Made by a program: the position numbers and the translations under genes. This document shows, piece after piece, positions 9,564 to 15,767 of a stretch of 64,000 nt of DNA; positions within the stretch are counted from its first letter, which is position 1; each line of letters starts with the position of its first letter. The notes beneath the pieces were generated by a model. The model did no database searches and was not told where the DNA came from. It was given only the letters and a program-made list of their open reading frames with translations. The stretch covers positions 62,001-126,000 of the forward strand of contig NZ_OCNE01000019.1 in NCBI RefSeq assembly GCF_900230195.1. The letters are read 5' to 3'. This DNA is from Streptomyces zhaozhouensis. Lineage in GTDB: Bacteria; Actinomycetota; Actinomycetes; Streptomycetales; Streptomycetaceae.

Positions 9564-9823
9564 TGATGACCGGTGCAGGTTTGCTCTCAGGGCGGGAATG
9601 GGTATGGCCTGAGCGTGCCGGGCTCACACGACTGGTCCCTTCCGTGACAACCGGTCGTAGCGAAGCTTCACCAGCCCGGCACACTTCTGGCACCGATCAG
9701 CAGGGTCGACCGCGACAGCCGGCGACGAGATGGGACCGTACGAGGGCGTGAGCCGGCGGCACGTGAGGGCCGGGCGGTCTTCGGCCTTCGCTCTTCGGAC
9801 ACGTGGGAATGCTCCCAGGTCCG
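9564..9823. other. ispD upstream region with a 14-bp LacI-type palindrome
   Basis: No gene seen. TGGGAATGCTCCCA (9804-9817) is a near-palindrome (TGGGA/TCCCA arms) matching 12 of 14 positions of TGGGAGCGCTCCCA, the site I recall for CebR-type LacI regulators in Streptomyces. Relevance to ispD or carD is unproven. Confidence 0.35.
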
Positions 9824-9880
9824 CACGTGCCACAGCGCCCGTGACGGTATGGGGCATACCTGCGGGCGCTGTGGCACGTG
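9824..9880. terminator. Large perfect inverted repeat between carD and ispD
   Basis: An 18-bp left arm (9824-9841, CACGTGCCACAGCGCCCG) pairs perfectly with the right arm at 9863-9880. The loop carries a second inverted repeat GGTAT (9846-9850) / ATACC (9856-9860). It fits a strong terminator after carD. The outer CACGTG ends could also be a protein site. Confidence 0.65.
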
Positions 9881-9935
9881 ATGTCGTCATACGTTCATGA
9901 CGCCGGCGAGAGAAAGCCGGAAAACGAAGAGGCGC

Positions 9936-9949
9936 GTGCCGTACGGCAC
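9936..9949 (-). terminator. Probable carD terminator
   Basis: GTGCCGTACGGCAC is a perfect palindrome (5-bp stem, GTAC loop) just after the carD stop. On the minus strand it is followed by GCGCCTCTTCGTTTTC, which is T-rich for this genome. Confidence 0.6.
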
Positions 9950-9952
9950 TTC

Positions 9953-10435
9953 TCAGGAAGCGAGAACCTCGTCCAGCAGCGACTCGGCCTTGTCCTCGTT
10001 GGTGGACTCGGCCAGGGCCAGCTCGCTGACCAGAATCTGCCGGGCCTTGGCGAGCATACGCTTCTCACCTGCGGAGAGGCCGCGCTCACGCTCGCGACGC
10101 CACAGGTCGCGGACGACCTCGGCGACCTTGATGACATCGCCGGAGGCGAGCTTCTCAAGATTGGCCTTGTAACGGCGCGACCAGTTCGTCGGCTCCTCCG
10201 CGTACGGGGCGCGCAGCACCTCGAAGACCCGGTCCAGTCCGTCCTGACCAACCACGTCGCGCACACCGACGAGTTCGGCGTTTTCCGCCGGCACACGCAC
10301 TTCAAGGTCGCCCTGAGCGACCTTGAGCACCAGGTAAGTCTTGTCCACGCCTTTAATCTGGCGAGTTTCAATGGCCTCGATCAGCGCGGCGCCGTGATGG
10401 GGATAGACCACGGTGTCGCCAACCTTGAACGTCAT
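9953..10435 (-). CDS. carD: CarD family RNA polymerase-binding regulator
   Basis: A 160-residue CarD homologue. In actinobacteria CarD binds the RNA polymerase beta subunit and stabilises open promoter complexes, notably at rRNA promoters. Seen: the N-terminal RNAP-interaction domain (TFKVGDTVVYPHHGA, residues 2-16) and a helical C-terminal DNA-binding domain containing NWSRRYKAN and LWRRERERGLSAGEKRML. The ATG at 10435 is chosen over an in-frame upstream ATG because the conserved MTFKVGDTVVYP begins there. It faces a lipoprotein gene divergently and is not in an operon. Confidence 0.94.
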   Translation of the reverse strand: MTFKVGDTVVYPHHGAALIEAIETRQIKGVDKTYLVLKVAQGDLEVRVPAENAELVGVRDVVGQDGLDRVFEVLRAPYAEEPTNWSRRYKANLEKLASGDVIKVAEVVRDLWRRERERGLSAGEKRMLAKARQILVSELALAESTNEDKAESLLDEVLAS

Positions 10436-10860
10436 GTGACAGGTACCCCTTCCGTGGCTCTCCATCCTAACACGGCGGAACGCGCCTTTGAATGACGTTT
10501 CCGCAGGTCAGGCCGCATCTCGGGGGTTGACAAGGGCGCCAGTGACGTGCTTCGGGCGCGCCTCGGCGGCGGGTATCCGCAGGTGGGGGCCCGGTTTGCC
10601 AAACCTGGAAGTTCTGGCCGGACGGCCGGAGACAAGGGAAAGAAGTTCCCCCGAAGATGGAAAGCTGTCCGTTTTGTCACGGTTGACAGAATGGCCGTGC
10701 TCGGTGTGTCCCGGAACCCGAAGAATTGATCAACGGAAAGCCTCTTGATCGCCATTTCACTTCGCCGGAGACCGGCCCGGGTGCAGGACCGTCCGAGTGA
10801 CTCGGTACCCTGAGGCGGCCGAAGTAGATCATCCAGACCGTCCGAGGAGATGCCGCCGCC
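10436..10860. other. Divergent promoter region of carD and the lipoprotein gene
   Basis: No gene seen. It contains TTGACA-like -35 hexamers at about 10526 and 10682, but neither has a clear TAnnnT partner 16-19 nt downstream. The region is less GC-rich than its neighbours, as expected for regulatory DNA. Confidence 0.4.
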
Positions 10861-11637
10861 GTGAGCAGCAGCCTTCGACGCGGCGTGGCCGCCGCATTCT
10901 TCGCGTTCCCGCTGTTCGCGGCGACGGCCTGCGGGGCCGGAGTCGACGCGGAGACCAACAACGTCCGACCGGACAACGCGTCCGCCCATGTCGACGACAT
11001 CAAGGTGCAGAGCGTCAACGTCATCCTGCCGGAGGGCGAGGACCGCGCCGGGCTGAGCGCCCGGCTCATCAACAACGGCACCGAGGACCAGACCCTGGAG
11101 GCCATCGGCCTCGGCGACTCGGGCCAACGGCTGGAGCTGACCCCCGCCGAGGGTGAGACCAGCGTCACCGTGCCGGCCGGCGGCTCCGTCGCGCTGGGCG
11201 GCGAGGGCAACGCGACGGCCGTCGTCGCCGACACCGAGGCGGCGGAGGTGCGGCTGGGCAACGCGCAGCAGCTCGTCTTCCTGCTGAGCGAGACCGGCGA
11301 GATCGACCTCTCGGCGCGGGTGGTGCCGGCCTCCGGCGCGTTCGCCTACTACGAGGCGTGGGCGCCGCCGGCCGAGGAGATCCCCGTGGAGGAGGAGCCG
11401 GGCACCGAGGACGGCACCGAGGGCGCTGAGGGCACCGAGGACGAGGAAGGCGCCGAGGGCACCGAGGGTGCCGGGGACGCCGAAGGCGATGCCGCCGACG
11501 AGGGCGCTGAGGGCACCGAAGGCACCGAAGGTGCGGAGGGCGCCGGGGACGACGCCGGCGCCGGCACCGAGGAGGAGGCGGACGCCGACGCCCAGGGTGA
11601 CGGCGCCGCCGCCGACGGTGTGGACGCGCAGGACTGA
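10861..11637 (+). CDS. Surface lipoprotein with acidic repetitive tail
   Basis: A 258-residue product from GTG 10861. The N-terminus is a lipoprotein signal: basic start, hydrophobic stretch, lipobox-like ATAC with the modified Cys near residue 22. Residues 40-165 form a beta-rich domain resembling PCuAC/DUF461-type exported proteins, judged from layout only. From about 170 the tail is Glu/Gly/Ala/Thr-only, with irregular GTEGAEG-type repeats that would be disordered. It lies between carD and phoP, convergent with phoP. Function unknown. Confidence 0.78.
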   Translation: MSSSLRRGVAAAFFAFPLFAATACGAGVDAETNNVRPDNASAHVDDIKVQSVNVILPEGEDRAGLSARLINNGTEDQTLEAIGLGDSGQRLELTPAEGETSVTVPAGGSVALGGEGNATAVVADTEAAEVRLGNAQQLVFLLSETGEIDLSARVVPASGAFAYYEAWAPPAEEIPVEEEPGTEDGTEGAEGTEDEEGAEGTEGAGDAEGDAADEGAEGTEGTEGAEGAGDDAGAGTEEEADADAQGDGAAADGVDAQD

Positions 11638-11667
11638 CCGCGCTGACCGCGGATCGCGGTTCGCTTC

Positions 11668-11708
11668 ATCGCCGGGTCACGGACGGCAGCCGTCCGGGGC
11701 CCGGCGAT
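11668..11708. terminator. Bidirectional terminator between the lipoprotein gene and phoP
   Basis: ATCGCCGGG (11668-11676) pairs with CCCGGCGAT (11700-11708), and GGACGG (11681-11686) with CCGTCC (11690-11695) inside it. The result is a two-part hairpin between convergent genes. Confidence 0.75.
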
Positions 11709-11778
11709 CGCGTGGCGGGGGTCGGCCCCCGCGCCCCTCGTCGGCCCGGGGGCGTCGGGGAGCGCGGGGAAGGGGCCG

Positions 11779-12459
11779 TCAGGGCTCGAACTTGTAGCCG
11801 AGGCCGCGCACCGTGACCAGGTAGCGGGGGGCGCCGGGGTCCGGTTCGATCTTGGCGCGCAGCCGCTTCACATGGACGTCCAGGGTCTTGGTGTCGCCGA
11901 CGTAGTCGGCGCCCCAGACGCGGTCGATCAGCTGCATCCTGGTCAGCACGCGGCCGGCGTTGCGCAGCAGCATCGCCAGCAGGTCGAACTCCTTGAGCGG
12001 CAGGTCGACCTTCCGTCCGGCGACGGTGACCACATGGCGGTCGACGTCCATCCGGACGGGCCCGGCCTCCAGGGCGATCGGGCTCTCCTCCTCCGACTCC
12101 CCCCTGCGACGCAGCACCGCACGGATGCGGGCCACCAGTTCGCGGGACGAGAAGGGTTTGGTCACGTAGTCGTCGGCTCCTATCTCCAGGCCGACGACCT
12201 TGTCGATCTCACTGTCCTTCGCGGTCACCATGATGACCGGGACGTTGGAACGGCCACGCAGCTGGCGGCAGACCTCGGTGCCGGGAAGCCCGGGCAACAT
12301 GAGGTCGAGCAGCACCAGGTCGGCGCCGTTGCGCTCGAACTCGTCCAGCCCCTCGGGCCCCGTGGCCGCCGTGGCGACCTCGAAGCCCTCCTTGCGGAGC
12401 ATGTACGACAGCGCGTCGCTGAACGACTCCTCGTCCTCGACGACGAGCACTCGGGTCAC
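11779..12459 (-). CDS. phoP: Phosphate response regulator PhoP
   Basis: A 226-residue OmpR-family response regulator, master regulator of the phosphate response in Streptomyces. Seen: receiver domain 1-120 with acidic pocket Glu8/Asp9, phosphoacceptor Asp52 (VLLDLMLPG) and Lys101 (YVTKPF); winged-helix DNA-binding domain about 130-226 ending VRGLGYKFEP. It binds GTTCACC direct repeats, and a matching PHO box lies upstream of phoR. The GTG start overlaps the phoR stop by 4 bp (GTGA), so the pair is translationally coupled. Confidence 0.94.
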   Translation of the reverse strand: MTRVLVVEDEESFSDALSYMLRKEGFEVATAATGPEGLDEFERNGADLVLLDLMLPGLPGTEVCRQLRGRSNVPVIMVTAKDSEIDKVVGLEIGADDYVTKPFSSRELVARIRAVLRRRGESEEESPIALEAGPVRMDVDRHVVTVAGRKVDLPLKEFDLLAMLLRNAGRVLTRMQLIDRVWGADYVGDTKTLDVHVKRLRAKIEPDPGAPRYLVTVRGLGYKFEP

Positions 12460-13778
12460 GGGAGGGCCTCCCGGGCGGTTTCGTTGGTGCGGGTGGACTG
12501 GGTGTCCGCCTGGCCGTCGGCCTCGGGGGCGAGCTCGGCCTGTTCGGGGAACTCGGCGGGTTCGTGCAGGGTGCCGCCGAGGCCGTCCCGGTCCCGGCGG
12601 ACGGCCAGATGGCGTTCTCGGGCGCTGCCGGGTTCCGGCAGGCGCAGGGTGAAGGTGGAGCCCTGGCCCTCGGCGCTCCAGACGAGGACCTCCCCGCCGT
12701 GCGAGGCGGCCACGTGCTTGACGATGGCCAGGCCGAGTCCGGTGCCGCCGGTGGCGCGGGAGCGCGCGGGGTCGACGCGGTAGAAGCGTTCGAAGATCCG
12801 CTGCCGGTCGGTCTCGGGGATGCCGATGCCCTGGTCGGTGACGGCGATCTCGACCTGCTCCCCGCCGGCCGAGGCCACCAGGGAGCCGGCGATGGCGACC
12901 CGGGTGTGCGGGGGGCTGTAGTTGACCGCGTTCTCCACCAGGTTGCCCAGGGCGGCGGCGAGCTGGCCGCGGTTGCCCCAGACGGAGAGGTCGGCGGTGC
13001 CTCCGGAGGCGATGGTGATCCCCTTGCCGTCGGCCTGCTGCCGGCAGCGGTCGATCGCCTCGGTCACCAGCTCCTCGACGGAGACCAGCTCCGCCTGGCT
13101 GAGCATGTCGTTGTCCTGGACCCGGGAGAGGTCGATCAGCTCCTGGATCAGGTTGGTCAGCCGGGTCGCCTCGTTCTGCATCCGGCCGGCGAAGCGGGTG
13201 ACGGCCTCCGGGTCGTCCGCCGCGTCGAGCACCGCCTCGGAGAGAAGGGAGAGCGCGCCGGCCGGGGTCTTCAGCTCGTGGCTGACGTTGGCGACGAAGT
13301 CCCTGCGGACCGCCTCGATCCTGCGGGCCTCGGTGAGGTCCTCGACCAGCAGCAGCACCAGGCGGGCGCCGAGCGGGGCGGAGCGTGCGGAGACGGCGAG
13401 CAGGTCGGCGCGGCCTGGACGGTCGCGGCGCGGGAGGTCAAGCTCCAGCTGCCGGATCTCGCCGTCCCTGCGGGTGTCCCTGGCCATCTTGAGCATCGGC
13501 TCGACGGCCAGCCGGCCGCCCCTGACCAGACCCAGCGCGTAGGCGGCCGAGCTGGCCTTGAGCACGGCGTCGCACTCGTCCAGCACGACCGCGGAGGAGC
13601 GGAGCACGGAGAGGACGGTGTCGACGCCGGGCGGGAGCGTGGGCTCCGGCGGTTGCGCGCCGCGCGGGGGACGTCCGCGCCGTTCGCGCTCGCTGAGCCG
13701 GAACGCCAGCATGGCGACCACGCCGGTGCACAGACCGGCGATCGCCGCCACTGCGGCGACCGCCGCGTTCACGTCCAT
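12456..13778 (-). CDS. phoR: Phosphate sensor histidine kinase PhoR
   Basis: A 440-residue kinase partner of PhoP (SenX3 type in mycobacteria). Seen: an N-terminal membrane helix (about 5-26), a PAS-like segment (about 55-150), the H-box VANVSHELKTP with His168, and an ATPase domain with NLVENAVNYSPP, DQGIGIP, RIFERFYRVD and GGTGLGLAIVKH. The C-terminal 40 residues are Glu-rich. It is the first gene of phoR-phoP, divergent from phoU across an intergenic region with a PHO box. Confidence 0.94.
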   Translation of the reverse strand: MDVNAAVAAVAAIAGLCTGVVAMLAFRLSERERRGRPPRGAQPPEPTLPPGVDTVLSVLRSSAVVLDECDAVLKASSAAYALGLVRGGRLAVEPMLKMARDTRRDGEIRQLELDLPRRDRPGRADLLAVSARSAPLGARLVLLLVEDLTEARRIEAVRRDFVANVSHELKTPAGALSLLSEAVLDAADDPEAVTRFAGRMQNEATRLTNLIQELIDLSRVQDNDMLSQAELVSVEELVTEAIDRCRQQADGKGITIASGGTADLSVWGNRGQLAAALGNLVENAVNYSPPHTRVAIAGSLVASAGGEQVEIAVTDQGIGIPETDRQRIFERFYRVDPARSRATGGTGLGLAIVKHVAASHGGEVLVWSAEGQGSTFTLRLPEPGSARERHLAVRRDRDGLGGTLHEPAEFPEQAELAPEADGQADTQSTRTNETAREALP

Positions 13779-13850
13779 ATCCTCAGGTTATGCCGCGCGG
13801 GCCCGGTGCCACAGGGCTGACCGAAGATGCTCGTCCGGACGCCTGGGAGA

Positions 13851-13879
13851 GTTCACCTTGGTGACAGCGATGGTTCACT
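13851..13879 (+). promoter_or_regulatory. PHO box (PhoP operator) between phoR and phoU
   Basis: Three 7-bp units at an exact 11-bp period: GTTCACC (13851-13857), TGACAGC (13862-13868, degenerate) and GTTCACT (13873-13879). This is the Streptomyces PhoP direct-repeat layout. It lies 72 bp upstream of the phoR start and about 90 bp upstream of phoU, so it can serve both. Confidence 0.85.
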
Positions 13880-13967
13880 TGACGGGGCGGAAACGGCTGC
13901 TTTCCGGACAGAGCGTGAGACGCGGCAAGCTATGTGTTCGGGATGTGTCGGGTGAGGAAGGACAGTC

Positions 13968-14642
13968 ATGCGTGACGCGTACCACGAGGAACTGGATGCG
14001 ATCAGCGACAGCCTGGTCGAGATGGCGCGGTTCGTCGGCTCCGCGATAGGGCGGGCCACGACCGCGATGCTGGACGCCGACCTGCGGCTGGCCGAGAACG
14101 TGATCGAGGCCGACGACAAGGTCGACGAGATGCACCGCGACCTGGAGAACGCGGCGATCGCGCTGCTGGCGCGGCAGCAGCCGGTCGCCACCGATCTGCG
14201 GATCGTGGTGACCAGCCTGCGGATGAGCGCCGACCTGGAGCGCTGTGGCGACCTGGCGCAGCACGTGGCGAAGGTGGCGCGGCTGCGCTTCCCCGACTCG
14301 GCCGTGCCGCGCGACCTGTCGGCGACCATCCTGGAGATGGGGCAGTTGGCGCAGCGGCTGATGGCCAAGGCCACGGAGGTGCTGCTGACCAAGGACGTCG
14401 AGCTGGCGATGCAGTTGGAGCAGGACGACGACGAGATGGACTCGTTGCACCGGACGCTCTTCAGCCATCTGCTGGACGACCGGTGGAACCACGGCATCGA
14501 GACCGCCGTGGACGTGACGCTGCTGGGGCGTTACTACGAGCGGTTCGCCGACCACGCGGTGTCGATCGCGCGGCGGGTGGTGTTCCTGGTCACGGGGGAG
14601 CACGCGGACGAGTTCACGCCGGAGCCGGAGGCGGGTGCCTGA
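13968..14642 (+). CDS. phoU: Phosphate signalling regulator PhoU
   Basis: A 224-residue all-helical protein with two PhoU repeats (about 15-100 and 118-205), each with metal-binding acidic and histidine motifs (EADDKVDEMH near 45 and QDDDEMDSLH near 145). PhoU modulates PhoR and the phosphate transporter. The start is fixed by GAGGAAGGA just upstream of ATG 13968. It is divergent from phoR-phoP and shares the PHO box. Confidence 0.93.
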   Translation: MRDAYHEELDAISDSLVEMARFVGSAIGRATTAMLDADLRLAENVIEADDKVDEMHRDLENAAIALLARQQPVATDLRIVVTSLRMSADLERCGDLAQHVAKVARLRFPDSAVPRDLSATILEMGQLAQRLMAKATEVLLTKDVELAMQLEQDDDEMDSLHRTLFSHLLDDRWNHGIETAVDVTLLGRYYERFADHAVSIARRVVFLVTGEHADEFTPEPEAGA

Positions 14643-14765
14643 GTCTCGCGCGCCGTCGGGTTCGCGCGGGGGCGCACGCCCGCGCGCTGCCGCTGCGCCG
14701 TTGACGCTCCCGGGTGGTGCGGACATCCAATGAGGGGGACACACCGCCGAAGAGGGGACTCACCC

Positions 14766-14870
14766 ATGGCCGTCTCTCCGACCCCACCGGGCGCCTGTGG
14801 CTGCGGCTCCGGCTGTAGCTGCGGCTGCCAGTCGGGCTCCTCCTGCCAGTGCGGAGGCAACTGCGGCTGA
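14766..14870 (+). CDS. mtpA: Cysteine-rich metallothionein-like protein MtpA
   Basis: A 34-residue protein with eight cysteines (11, 13, 17, 19, 21, 27, 29, 33), mostly in CGC, CSC and CQC clusters, with Gly, Ser and Gln as almost the only other residues after position 9. This is a metallothionein pattern. In Streptomyces lividans the phoU-mtpA pair is described as part of the PhoP-controlled region, which matches this position. The gene is too short for most gene finders; a strong terminator follows directly. Confidence 0.88.
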   Translation: MAVSPTPPGACGCGSGCSCGCQSGSSCQCGGNCG

Positions 14871-14877
14871 CGCGCGC

Positions 14878-14919
14878 GAGCCCCTGTCGTCGCCCGCGCG
14901 CGGGCGACGACAGGGGCTC
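14878..14919. terminator. Strong bidirectional terminator between mtpA and gpmA
   Basis: A perfect 21-bp inverted repeat with no spacer (left half 14878-14898 begins GAGCCCCTGTCGTCGCCC, right half 14899-14919). It lies 7 bp after the mtpA stop and 18 bp from the gpmA stop. Confidence 0.85.
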
Positions 14920-14937
14920 GTCCGTGTCGGGGCCCGG

Positions 14938-15696
14938 CTACTTCTTGCCCTGGTTGGCCACGGCGGCGATGGCGTCCTTGGCCGCCTCGGGGTCGAGGTA
15001 GCGACCGCCGGGGGTCAGGGGGCGGTAGTCGGCGTCCAGCTCGTAGAGGAGCGGGATGCCGGTGGGGATGTTCAGCCCGACGATGGCCTCGTCGGAGACG
15101 CCGTCGAGGTGCTTGACCAGCGCGCGCAGGCTGTTGCCGTGGGCGGCGACGAGGACGGTGCGGCCGGCGTCGAGGTCGGGGACGATCGTGTCGTACCAGT
15201 AGGGCAGCATCCGCTCGACGACGTCCTTGAGGCACTCGGTGCGCGGACGCAGCTCGCTGGGGATGCCGCCGTAGCGCGGGTCGTCGCTCTGCGACCACTC
15301 GGCGCCGTCGGCCAGCTCGGGCGGCGGGGTGTCGTAGGAGCGGCGCCACTTCATGAACTGCTCCTCGCCGAACTCGGCGAGGGTGGCCGCCTTGTCCTTG
15401 CCCTGGAGCGCGCCGTAGTGGCGCTCGTTCAGCCGCCAGGAGCGGTGGACCGGCAGCCAGGCGCGGTCGGCGGCGTCCAGCGCCAGGTTGGCGGTGCGGA
15501 TGGCCCGCTTGAGCAGCGAGGTGTGCAGCACGTCGGGCAGCAGCCCGGCGTCCTTCAGCAGCTCACCGCCGCGAACGGCCTCCTTCTCGCCCTTCTCGGT
15601 GAGGTTGACGTCCACCCACCCGGTGAAGAGGTTCTTCGCGTTCCAGTCGCTCTCGCCATGGCGGAGCAGGATCAGCTTGTACGGTGCGTCGGCCAT
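14938..15696 (-). CDS. gpmA: 2,3-bisphosphoglycerate-dependent phosphoglycerate mutase
   Basis: A 252-residue glycolytic phosphoglycerate mutase. Seen: phosphohistidine motif LLRHGESDWN near residues 9-18, RLNERHYGALQG with the second active-site region, and AHGNSLRAL with the second catalytic His. The ATG at 15696 (MADAPYKLILLRHGES) is chosen on family alignment. A gpm-YbjN-mshA neighbourhood close to a PhoRP-type two-component system is also conserved in mycobacteria. Confidence 0.94.
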   Translation of the reverse strand: MADAPYKLILLRHGESDWNAKNLFTGWVDVNLTEKGEKEAVRGGELLKDAGLLPDVLHTSLLKRAIRTANLALDAADRAWLPVHRSWRLNERHYGALQGKDKAATLAEFGEEQFMKWRRSYDTPPPELADGAEWSQSDDPRYGGIPSELRPRTECLKDVVERMLPYWYDTIVPDLDAGRTVLVAAHGNSLRALVKHLDGVSDEAIVGLNIPTGIPLLYELDADYRPLTPGGRYLDPEAAKDAIAAVANQGKK

Positions 15697-15767
15697 GTGC
15701 CGAGCGTAGACGAGCGTCCGGAGGCGGAAACCCGGCCCCCGGACGCCGCTTGGTGCAGAGTGGAAAA

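Noticed and set aside
9624..9890. 88-residue minus-strand frame between carD and ispD
   Set aside because: It runs through the two palindromes, has no ribosome site, and has no recognisable domain.
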